A stretch of 53,043 bases of DNA from Smithella sp. PtaU1.Bin162. GTDB lineage: Bacteria; Desulfobacterota; Syntrophia; Syntrophales; Smithellaceae. A model generated the notes under the pieces. It did not search any database. It saw nothing but the letters and a program-made list of their open reading frames with translations, and was not told the DNA's origin. Each line of letters begins with the position of its first letter. The first letter of the stretch is position 1. The stretch lies in assembly GCA_002068015.1 (NCBI GenBank), contig MVRV01000137.1, positions 1-53,043 on the forward strand, given 5' to 3'. A program made the position numbers and the translations under genes. Positions 43,593-50,786 of the stretch are shown here, in pieces.

Positions 43593-45179
43593 GTGAGCAA
43601 ACAATTACAAAAAGAAATTGAACGCCGCCGGACTTTCGGCATCATCAGCCATCCGGACGCGGGGAAAACGACGCTCACCGAGAAGCTGCTCCTTTTCGGC
43701 GGGGCGATTCAGATGGCCGGAGCGGTGAAGGCCCGCAAGGCCTCCAAGCATGCGCTTTCCGACTGGATGTCTATTGAGAAGGAAAGAGGCATTTCCGTAA
43801 CCTCTTCCGTGATGAAATTTGAATATGCCGGCTGCGAAATAAATCTGCTGGATACTCCCGGCCACCAGGATTTTTCCGAAGATACCTACCGGGTGCTTAC
43901 CGCCGTGGACAGCGCACTCATGGTCATCGACGGTGCCAAAGGCGTGGAACCGCAAACGCAGAAGCTTATGGATGTCTGCCGCCTGCGCAATACACCGATC
44001 ATAACTTTTATTAATAAGCTGGACCGTGATTGCCTGCCGCCGCTCGACGTTCTGGCGGATATCGAAGATAAGCTGCAAATCGAATGTTCGCCTCTTTCCT
44101 GGCCTATCGGCATGGGTAAACGTTTCAAGGGTGTCTATAACCTCTATAGCAAGACGCTGCATCTGTTCACTTCCGGCAAAAGCAAACGCTCCGATGAAGG
44201 TGTTGTTATCGAGGATTTGACCGATCCTTTGCTTACCGAACTTCTGGAGAGTCAGGCCGGCGAGCTGCGGGAAGAAATCGCACTCCTGGAAGGAGCGGCC
44301 AATCCCTTTGACCACAAGGAATATCTGAAAGCCGGTCAGACGCCCGTTTTTTTCGGCAGCGCCATCAATAATTTCGGTGTCCGGGAATTGCTCGATGCTT
44401 TTGTGGAAATTGCCCCGCCTCCCGTTCCGCGGCCGACTACAACCAGGCAGGTAATGCCGGATGAAGAAGATTTTTCCGGGTTTGTGTTTAAAATTCAGGC
44501 CAATATGGATCCGGCCCACCGCGACCGCATTGCTTTTCTGCGCATCTGCTCGGGGAAATTCGAGCGCGGCATGAAAGTACAGCAGCATCGAATCGGCAAG
44601 GAAGTTATTTTATCGAACGCCACTATTTTTATGGCGCAGGACCGCACCAATATCGAAGAGGCCTATCCGGGAGACATCATCGGGATTCATAATCACGGGA
44701 CCATCAAAATCGGCGATACCTTTTCGCAGAAGGAACCGCTAAAGTTTACCGGTATTCCCCATTTTGCTCCGGAGCACTTCTGCCGCGTCCGCCTGAAAGA
44801 CCCTCTGCGCATCAAGCATCTGCAGAAAGGCCTGACCCAGCTTTCCGAAGAGGGAGCCATCCAGGTTTTCAAGCCGTTATGGGGCTCGGATAATATCCTG
44901 GGTGCCGTAGGCTCCCTGCAATTCGATGTAACAATGTCGCGGCTTAAAGATGAATACAGCGTCTATGCCGATTACGAGAAGACCGATTATGCCGCCGCGC
45001 GCTGGGTAACTTCAACTGATGCCAAAAAGATGGAGGATTTCCAGAAGAAAAACCATGCCAATCTGGCTATGGATACGGAAGGAAACCTGGTTTACCTGGC
45101 TTTGAGTGAATGGCGTCTGTCCCATATCATGGAAGAGTGGCCGGGGATTCAATTCCATAAAACAATGGAAAAAAGCTGA
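43593..45179 (+). CDS. prfC: Peptide chain release factor 3 (RF3)
   Basis: 528 aa, standard length. GTPase motifs: [13 protein letters not shown] (G1), [25 protein letters not shown] (G3) and NKLDR (G4). RF3 uses GTP to recycle RF1/RF2 from the ribosome after peptide release. It starts with GTG and ends the typA-MBL-prfC group. The stop codon lies inside the hairpin 45177-45196. Confidence 0.95.
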   Translation: MSKQLQKEIERRRTFGIISHPDAGKTTLTEKLLLFGGAIQMAGAVKARKASKHALSDWMSIEKERGISVTSSVMKFEYAGCEINLLDTPGHQDFSEDTYRVLTAVDSALMVIDGAKGVEPQTQKLMDVCRLRNTPIITFINKLDRDCLPPLDVLADIEDKLQIECSPLSWPIGMGKRFKGVYNLYSKTLHLFTSGKSKRSDEGVVIEDLTDPLLTELLESQAGELREEIALLEGAANPFDHKEYLKAGQTPVFFGSAINNFGVRELLDAFVEIAPPPVPRPTTTRQVMPDEEDFSGFVFKIQANMDPAHRDRIAFLRICSGKFERGMKVQQHRIGKEVILSNATIFMAQDRTNIEEAYPGDIIGIHNHGTIKIGDTFSQKEPLKFTGIPHFAPEHFCRVRLKDPLRIKHLQKGLTQLSEEGAIQVFKPLWGSDNILGAVGSLQFDVTMSRLKDEYSVYADYEKTDYAAARWVTSTDAKKMEDFQKKNHANLAMDTEGNLVYLALSEWRLSHIMEEWPGIQFHKTMEKS

Positions 45180-45196
45180 GGACGGCATTGTCCTCA
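45169..45196 (-). terminator. Intrinsic terminator for the D-aminoacylase transcript
   Basis: TGAGGAC-N6-GTCCTCA (45177-45196) is followed on the minus strand by GC and six T, a classical terminator for the gene ending at 45297. It overlaps the prfC stop codon. On plus it is followed by AAAATATAAG, so it would terminate prfC poorly. Confidence 0.7.
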
Positions 45197-45296
45197 AAAT
45201 ATAAGTTTAGATCTTCTTATTTAAACACTCGTGACTGATTATCGCTTTCACCTACCTATACGTATTTTGAAGAAAGGGGCGAGATAAAAATCACAT

Positions 45297-46934
45297 TTAT
45301 TTTCTTGAAGCCCTGCCTCCCCGTTCATTCGTGTTTGTACCTTTGTCAATGGAAAGAACCCCGTTAACAAAAAGGTACTCCACGCCTGTTGAATACTGAT
45401 GAGGGTCGTTATATGTAGCGTAGTCTCTGAGCTTTGGCAGATTGATGAGTGCAATGTCTGCGAAGTACCCCGTGGCCAGCTTTCCCCTGTCCTGCATCCG
45501 GAACTTTTCGGCAGGCAGGGAAGTCATCATCCTGATGACTGTGGACAGGTCCAATAACTTTTCATCAACGGTGAACTTCTTGATCATTCTTGGATAGGCA
45601 CCATAGCACCGTGGATGCGGTTTCCCGGCGCCCTTGATGGTTGTCCATCCATCCGAACTGACAAAGACAAAATCATCACGCATCAGGAATGCACGCACGT
45701 TCCGCATGTCCTGGTCTTGCATAATGGCCTGAGGCGCATCATTCGAGCAGACCATATCCACATACGCCTCCGACGGTGTTTTTTCCTCCATAGCAGCAAT
45801 TTCCTTTATGGTTTTTGCTTCATAATGCGGCCTTTCCGGATAGATGATGATCATCGTCCTCTCCGGACCAAGATACGAAAATGTTTCTTCAACAGCCTTC
45901 TTTAGCTCAGCTCGGCCTTTTGCCGTTTTGTATTCTTCCTTGATTCCCTTATCTGTTTTATATTTGGCTGGGGTTAACATGGTTATCCAGGTCACGCCGG
46001 CATCGTACGGGTAGGCATCGGCGGTAATGTCAACGCCTTCCGCCCGTGCCTTGGTGATAAGCTCGATTATAGGCATTGACGTCATGTTATGGATCGGCTC
46101 GTTGATCTGGATGTGCGAGATATGAACCGGGATATTTGCCCTTTTGCCGATCATGATCGCCTCTTTCAGCGCTTCGATTATTCCAATCCGCCCGTCATTG
46201 TAACTCCGCCCCGTCAGATCCCTGATATGCGAGACATACACCCCGTTATATTTCTTGACCACTTTGGCCAGTTCAACCAGTTCTTCCGTGTCTGCGAGTG
46301 CACCGGGTGCATATTCAAGACCGTTGGAAAGACCAACAGCACCCTTTTCCATTTCTTCGGCAATTCTTTTCTTCAGGGCCTCAAGCTGCCGTGGGGTCAG
46401 TTTTTTCGGTTGATCATAGCCGAATAACTCCTGCCTTATTGCCCCATGCGGAGTCAGAGAGTACACGTTGCTGCCAAACTTCACCGTATCTAGGACGTCA
46501 TAGAAGGCATTGAGATTTGTATAACCAAATCCACAGTTCCCCGTAACAATAGTCGTTACCCCCTGATAAGCATAGCTGTGATTTCCGACAAGGCTGGGTA
46601 TTTTAGGGGCAATAGCCGCTACATCATTTCCGAGACGCTGGAACGTAAGGTCACCATGATTGTGAACATCGATAAAACCGGGTGTTACGATTAAACCTGT
46701 GGCATCGATAATTCTTGCCGCTTCACCCAGATTGTTGCCAATGGCGGCTATGCAGTTACCACGAATCCCAATGGAAGCAATGCGTGGCTGTGCCGAGGTA
46801 CCATCGTAGACCATCCCGTTTCTGATGACGGTATCGTACCTTCTGCTGCCTGAGCCATATGAAACAATGGGGTCAACTAAACATGCAGTGCCGGTGATTA
46901 TTGCAGCTTTCAAAAAATCGCGTCGTGTAATCAT
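45297..46934 (-). CDS. N-acyl-D-amino-acid deacylase (D-aminoacylase-like amidohydrolase), Tat-exported
   Basis: 545 aa. It opens with a twin-arginine signal (TRRDFLK, hydrophobic core to about 25), so folded export is expected. The amidohydrolase barrel has FIDVHNHGDL (HxHxD), the metal-ligand Cys in TGNCGFG, GLEYAPG, HIRDLTGR, HISHIQ and the catalytic Asp in SSDGW, as in D-aminoacylases that hydrolyse N-acyl-D-amino acids to a fatty acid and a D-amino acid. GGAG precedes the start. It lies 88 nt after the AtoE-type transporter gene on the same strand; that transporter could import the released acid. Confidence 0.88.
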   Translation of the reverse strand: MITRRDFLKAAIITGTACLVDPIVSYGSGSRRYDTVIRNGMVYDGTSAQPRIASIGIRGNCIAAIGNNLGEAARIIDATGLIVTPGFIDVHNHGDLTFQRLGNDVAAIAPKIPSLVGNHSYAYQGVTTIVTGNCGFGYTNLNAFYDVLDTVKFGSNVYSLTPHGAIRQELFGYDQPKKLTPRQLEALKKRIAEEMEKGAVGLSNGLEYAPGALADTEELVELAKVVKKYNGVYVSHIRDLTGRSYNDGRIGIIEALKEAIMIGKRANIPVHISHIQINEPIHNMTSMPIIELITKARAEGVDITADAYPYDAGVTWITMLTPAKYKTDKGIKEEYKTAKGRAELKKAVEETFSYLGPERTMIIIYPERPHYEAKTIKEIAAMEEKTPSEAYVDMVCSNDAPQAIMQDQDMRNVRAFLMRDDFVFVSSDGWTTIKGAGKPHPRCYGAYPRMIKKFTVDEKLLDLSTVIRMMTSLPAEKFRMQDRGKLATGYFADIALINLPKLRDYATYNDPHQYSTGVEYLFVNGVLSIDKGTNTNERGGRASRK

Positions 46935-46961
46935 AGCATCTCCTCATTTTGTACGGAAAAC

Positions 46962-46995
46962 AGGGCGGAAAAGAAACTCCATTCTTTTCCGCCCT
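46962..46995 (-). terminator. Strong hairpin between transporter and deacylase genes
   Basis: AGGGCGGAAAAGAA and its exact complement flank a 6-nt loop, a perfect 14-bp stem. On the minus strand it is followed by GTTTTCC, a short T-run. It is probably a partial terminator, letting the transporter be expressed above the deacylase, or an mRNA-stabilising stem. Confidence 0.65.
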
Positions 46996-47022
46996 CTGGA
47001 CTGGGTTAAGCATCAGAACTTA

Positions 47023-48375
47023 TCAACAGGGGAAGAAGGTAAAGCAGATCACCCCCCAGACGAACCACAAGGCGGCAAAGACCATGCCGTACCCGAAGAA
47101 TTTACGGAAATCCACCCGGGCGATGCCGGCGACGATAACATACCAAAACGGCGACATCAGATTGCCTACCTGGTCGCCGACGCCAAGGGACAAGAGGCCT
47201 CGTTGGAATGAAACACCAACGGTTTCCGCCGCTTTAGAGGTGACGAATCCCTGAATGACCCACTGTCCGCCGCTCGAGGGAACAAAAATGGCAATGATTG
47301 CCCCGGAAATAGCCATGAGCAGCGGAAAAGTATAGGGCGTGGAAATACCGCCCATGAATTTGGCGATGTATTCACCGGCCGGTGTAAACTGGAGAACGCC
47401 TGCCGCCAGGGCGTACAGGTGATAAATCACGACAACCGACCAGGAAGACCGGATGCCTTCTTTCAAGGCCTCTGTAAACCGGAAGACGTTTCTGTGCAGG
47501 AGAAAACACAGCAGCAGGAAGATGGCATTCAGGGAGTTCAGATCCAGCCCCAGATTTTTGGTGAAAAAATGATGGTAAAGCCAGTAGATGATTCCGATGA
47601 TCAGGATGTATCCGATAATATTGCTTCGTTCCAGCTTCTGGGAAAAAGTCAGTGCTTTATTGCTTTCCCGGGCGATTGCCTCGGCTACATGGTCCTCGAC
47701 TAATTTATAAGCATCGGGATATGCGGCGATTGTTTTGGGCGTCCTGGGAAAAAGCAGCCGGGAAACGATCAGAATCAGAATCATAAAACCGATGACGTTG
47801 ATGATGGCTGCCGGAGACCAGATGGTTGTGGACAGGGCCATCTGTCCTGTCGTTTTTTCCAGAAAATGTCCGGGTGTGGCTGAAAGCAGCGGTCCGCTGG
47901 CGGAGAGACCGTATTGCCAGACCGAATGAGCGGCAAAAACAGTTGCCAGCGCGACCATAAGATCCACCTTGATTCCCTTTTTTTCAGCTTCGCCGCAGAA
48001 GTAGACGGCAACCACAGGCCCCAGTGTGATAGCCAATCCCCAGTAAAGATAGCCTAAAAGGCCTGTTACAATAGCGGCGAGGGCAATTACCTGAAAAGGC
48101 GAAGAGGGAATTTTGGACAACGCCAGAATGATTTTTCTGAAAAGCGGTGTCTGTCCGAAAACGGCGCTCAGGGTGATGATGAGGGTCATTTGCATCGTAA
48201 ATGCCAGAAGCATCCAGAAGCCCTTGTAATAAGCGGCGCCGGTCTTTTCTACAGGCACTCCGATGGCCGTGGCGAATAAAAACAAGATAATAACCATGAT
48301 GACTGCTGATGTAATTGCATCGGGTACGTACTTTTCAATAAACAAAGCAAAGCGTTCCAAACGACCTTTTTCCAT
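47023..48375 (-). CDS. AtoE-family short-chain fatty acid transporter
   Basis: 450 aa with about 11-12 TM helices; an N-terminal RLERFALFIEKYVPDAITSAVI and a C-terminal VPSSGGQWVIQG segment followed by SPFWYVIVAGIARVDFRK match the AtoE (TIGR00366) family. Members take up short-chain carboxylates such as butyrate or acetoacetate. AAAGGAGG lies 6 nt before the ATG. First gene of a two-gene unit with the exported deacylase. Confidence 0.88.
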   Translation of the reverse strand: MEKGRLERFALFIEKYVPDAITSAVIMVIILFLFATAIGVPVEKTGAAYYKGFWMLLAFTMQMTLIITLSAVFGQTPLFRKIILALSKIPSSPFQVIALAAIVTGLLGYLYWGLAITLGPVVAVYFCGEAEKKGIKVDLMVALATVFAAHSVWQYGLSASGPLLSATPGHFLEKTTGQMALSTTIWSPAAIINVIGFMILILIVSRLLFPRTPKTIAAYPDAYKLVEDHVAEAIARESNKALTFSQKLERSNIIGYILIIGIIYWLYHHFFTKNLGLDLNSLNAIFLLLCFLLHRNVFRFTEALKEGIRSSWSVVVIYHLYALAAGVLQFTPAGEYIAKFMGGISTPYTFPLLMAISGAIIAIFVPSSGGQWVIQGFVTSKAAETVGVSFQRGLLSLGVGDQVGNLMSPFWYVIVAGIARVDFRKFFGYGMVFAALWFVWGVICFTFFPC

Positions 48376-48971
48376 TTTCTGCCTCCTTTTTTCATTATTT
48401 ACGGCTTATCTTGTGATAAGACGTTTATAACCGGATAGGTTTTGCAGCCGGTAATCGGTACGGGGAAATGTAAAAAAGTGCCGGAATACTTTACATACGG
48501 CGGCGGTCGGGATTATGTCGGGGTATTCCAATCCGGAAGCGGAGAATATAAAAAAATCTTCCCGTACAGGGTGCTTTACAGCAGGCACTGCAAGCTCCTT
48601 TTTTGAAGCCCGGTGTTTCCTTCGGAATTGTCCGCGGACGAGATGCGGAATGCCGCCTCCCGCCTGCGTTTCTTCCTGAAATTATCGATATGGCCGGACC
48701 ATATCACCCCGTAAAATGAAAAATTTTTGAATAACTAATTGGTTTTCATTGCCGCCATTTTCAGTCAGCCCGCTTACTGATGGCCGGCAGGACGCAGGAG
48801 AGTGTTCTTCCTCGTGTAGAGAGTCGAAAAAGCAATCAACTTTGGCTGAGAAAGTCGTAGATTATCTTTTTTCAAGCATTAATTGTACCATTAACCGGAA
48901 AAACGATAAGTGTCTGAATTTAAAGGTCTGTCTTTACTGAAAGCAAGTTGCCGGTAAAGGAGGTGTCTAAA
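48376..48971. other. Non-coding stretch upstream of the transporter gene
   Basis: Nothing recognisable as a gene: short ORFs at 48406-48588 (-) and 48749-48940 (+) lack ribosome sites and family-like content. Small inverted repeats are CTTATC-TTGT-GATAAG at about 48410-48420 and GATATGG-CCGGA-CCATATC at 48687-48705. The first is near the transporter start and might be regulatory. Confidence 0.45.
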
Positions 48972-49064
48972 ATGATACGTCACGAGCCCGGTATTGGATG
49001 TTCCCGTCAGGTTATAGATGGTGAAAAAAGCTATAACATTAAGATGTTATTAATCATTGAATAA
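48972..49064 (+). CDS. Possible 30-aa small protein or leader peptide
   Basis: An ATG is preceded by AAAGGAGGTG with 6 nt spacing, one of the best ribosome sites in the window, and opens a 30-codon frame (MIRHEPGIGC at the start, MLLIIE at the end) closed by TAA. No family is recognised. An ATAACAT/ATGTTAT hairpin (49033-49050) lies in the frame and TGAATAA/TTATTCA (49058-49073) covers the stop. It may be a genuine small protein, a leader, or the remains of a longer gene; nothing on plus follows for 1.1 kb. Confidence 0.4.
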   Translation: MIRHEPGIGCSRQVIDGEKSYNIKMLLIIE

Positions 49065-49172
49065 TTTTATTCAGTTCTGTTTAAAATCGAACACCGGAGT
49101 CCAGAGCTCGATTATACCGGCTGGGTGAAGGCAGATTTGTCATGGCTTGTTGAACCATATATATTAAATGAG

Positions 49173-49205
49173 CTCCTTTGACTGTTTAATCAACAATCAA
49201 AGGAG
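49173..49205 (-). terminator. Terminator hairpin of the lipoprotein gene
   Basis: CTCCTTTGA and TCAAAGGAG (9 bp) enclose a further TGTT/AACA pair, placed 14 nt after the lipoprotein stop. On minus it is followed by an AT-rich CTCATTTAATATAT tail rather than a clean T-run. Confidence 0.7.
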
Positions 49206-49219
49206 TTTGGTGGAAAAGA

Positions 49220-49801
49220 TTAAAAACCGCTTTGTCCCATTTTTTCACAGATGTGAGCGGCGGCGGCAGCTCCCATTTTTTTGGCATCGAGTTCCGTAGA
49301 GGCATCGGAAAAAGCAAAATCGGTCATTGAGCGCCAGCTATCGATACTTTCACCGCTTTTGCCGTCGTAGAGTTTTATATAAACATCCACGTCTTTGCGC
49401 CAGCCAGTGAATTTCAGACTTTTGCGCACGGCGACAATCCCGTGCAAAACATAATCAACACCCAGGGCCGAGGCCAGTGCCTTGTATTCGGCGGTGCTCA
49501 GTCCGAATATTTTGGTCATATCGTAACGGCCTGCCGCTACGGCTTGCTCAACCTTTTCTTTGGGAACAAAATTAAACGCATTCCTGTCCTGCAGGCATTT
49601 TTCCAGATGACCGGTGGCATGAGAGGATACGGCCTGATCATTGGAACTGATGATAGGCAGCATCGCCGCTTTAGGCGCCTCTCCTGTTTTTTTCAGAGGT
49701 GAGGGCGTCGTCGGGGAGCCCACAGTAGCCATGCAACCCCACAATGCCGCCGATAATCCCAACAATAAAATTAAAATCAAATACTTTAAATTCTTTTTCA
49801 T
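49220..49801 (-). CDS. CsgG/LpoB-like lipoprotein
   Basis: 193 aa with a lipoprotein signal (lipobox LWGC, Cys near 23) and a Pro/Ser linker. The domain reads AMLPI, HLEKCLQDRNAFNFVPKEKV, GLSTAEYKALASALGVDYVLHG, then strands with DVDVYIKLYDGKSGES, the alpha/beta pattern of CsgG/TolB-N/LpoB-type periplasmic domains that contact cell-wall or outer-membrane partners. Specific role unknown. It follows the rubredoxin-like gene by 30 nt with AAGGAGAG before the ATG. Confidence 0.78.
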   Translation of the reverse strand: MKKNLKYLILILLLGLSAALWGCMATVGSPTTPSPLKKTGEAPKAAMLPIISSNDQAVSSHATGHLEKCLQDRNAFNFVPKEKVEQAVAAGRYDMTKIFGLSTAEYKALASALGVDYVLHGIVAVRKSLKFTGWRKDVDVYIKLYDGKSGESIDSWRSMTDFAFSDASTELDAKKMGAAAAAHICEKMGQSGF

Positions 49802-49831
49802 TTTCCGCTCTCCTTAAGTTTTATATTTAAA

Positions 49832-50014
49832 TCATTTTAATCTCTTGTCCATGCCTGTAAAACCGCAGTCCGGTTCGTAACAGGTGACATTGAGGAAGGC
49901 GCATTTTTGATTACAGACAGGACATGTCTCCGGCGGTTTTACTGCAACCAGTGTGTTGCCGCAATTACTGCATTTCCAGGTGTTTTCCGGAATATTTATT
50001 TTCTGATCGGCCAT
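49832..50014 (-). CDS. Rubredoxin-like zinc/iron-ribbon protein (60 aa)
   Basis: The protein has WKCSNCGNTLV and TCPVCNQKC, two CxxC knuckles like those of rubredoxin or zinc ribbons. A second cysteine pair, CYEPDCGF, follows near the C-terminus, which normal rubredoxins do not have. It could bind one Fe or Zn through the first four cysteines. A redox role or a simple structural zinc site cannot be separated by eye. AAGGAGGG precedes the ATG. It is the first gene of a unit with the lipoprotein and diverges from queF. Confidence 0.75.
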   Translation of the reverse strand: MADQKINIPENTWKCSNCGNTLVAVKPPETCPVCNQKCAFLNVTCYEPDCGFTGMDKRLK

Positions 50015-50214
50015 GGTTTTAACCCTCCTTGTTTTTGTGGTATTAATTTTATTTAATATAAACGATTACTTAGCTTTAATTTTAACATAAAAATACAGGA
50101 AAAGGTTTAATATTTCAATCCCTCCGAAACAAATATTAACTGTAGCGAGGAATATCCTTGAAATTATCCGTTTCTTTCGGTAAACGGTGGGGGTATTTTT
50201 ATACGGAGACAAAT

Positions 50215-50619
50215 ATGGCTAAGGATGCAAAAAAGAACGATCTGACCGGTTTGACACTGCTTGGTAAAACAGCCGAACCGGTTAAAAAACTTGAAACTTT
50301 TCCTAATCATCATCCCGGTCGTCATTATACGGTTACATTACAGACGGAGGAATTCACCTGTGTGTGCCCGATGACCGGACAACCGGATTTTGCCAAAATA
50401 AAAATTCAATATGTGCCGGACAGGAAGATCGTTGAATCGAAATCGTTAAAGCTGTATTTATGGTCTTTCCGCAACGAAGGAGTCTTTCACGAACATGTCA
50501 CCAATGTTATTCTTGATGATCTTGTTGCGGCGCTTAAGCCGCACTGGTGCAAGGTAAGTGCGGAATTTTCCATCCGCGGCGGGATCGGCATAACAGTGGA
50601 AGCGGAGTACAAGAAATGA
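50215..50619 (+). CDS. queF: 7-cyano-7-deazaguanine (preQ0) reductase QueF
   Basis: 134 aa, the short unimodular (YkvM-type) form. It reduces the preQ0 nitrile to preQ1 with NADPH in queuosine synthesis. The catalytic Cys51 lies in VCPMTGQPDFA with Asp58 seven residues on, and the substrate-binding ESKSLKLYLWSFRNEG is complete. GGAG lies 6 nt before the ATG at 50215; an in-frame TTG at 50158 adds an unlikely N-terminus. The 200-nt divergent gap 50015-50214 is very AT-rich and must hold both promoters; TTGTGG-N16-TATAAA near 50034 is a candidate for queF. No preQ1 riboswitch was recognised. Confidence 0.93.
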   Translation: MAKDAKKNDLTGLTLLGKTAEPVKKLETFPNHHPGRHYTVTLQTEEFTCVCPMTGQPDFAKIKIQYVPDRKIVESKSLKLYLWSFRNEGVFHEHVTNVILDDLVAALKPHWCKVSAEFSIRGGIGITVEAEYKK

Positions 50620-50625
50620 CTGCAC

Positions 50626-50750
50626 AAGACTGGTGGCTGAAGCAGAAAGGCTGAAGAGAAAACAATCAAAGTGTAATATACAAAAGATAAGAGATGCTGA
50701 AAAATGCATTTTATCATCATAACAACCTTCAGCCCTCGGTCTTCAGTCTT
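50626..50750. repeat. Imperfect inverted-repeat element of about 125 bp
   Basis: The left end has AAGACTG (50626-50632) then GGCTGAAG twice (50635-50642, 50649-50656). The right end has CTTCAGCC (50727-50734) then CAGTCTT (50744-50750), the complements in mirror order. The AT-rich middle has no ORF. It fills the gap between queF and carB and has the look of a small non-autonomous element or REP-like unit. Confidence 0.55.
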
Positions 50751-50786
50751 TTAACCTAATAATAAATATGGAAGGATATGCGAATT

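Noticed and set aside
48749-48940. 63-codon plus frame in the 844-nt gap
   Set aside because: Starts at TTG without a ribosome site, has no family-like pattern, and its composition fits random sequence.
50015-50214. preQ1 riboswitch upstream of queF
   Set aside because: I looked for the class I loop and A-rich tail pattern; the region is AT-rich but no matching stem plus tail was found.
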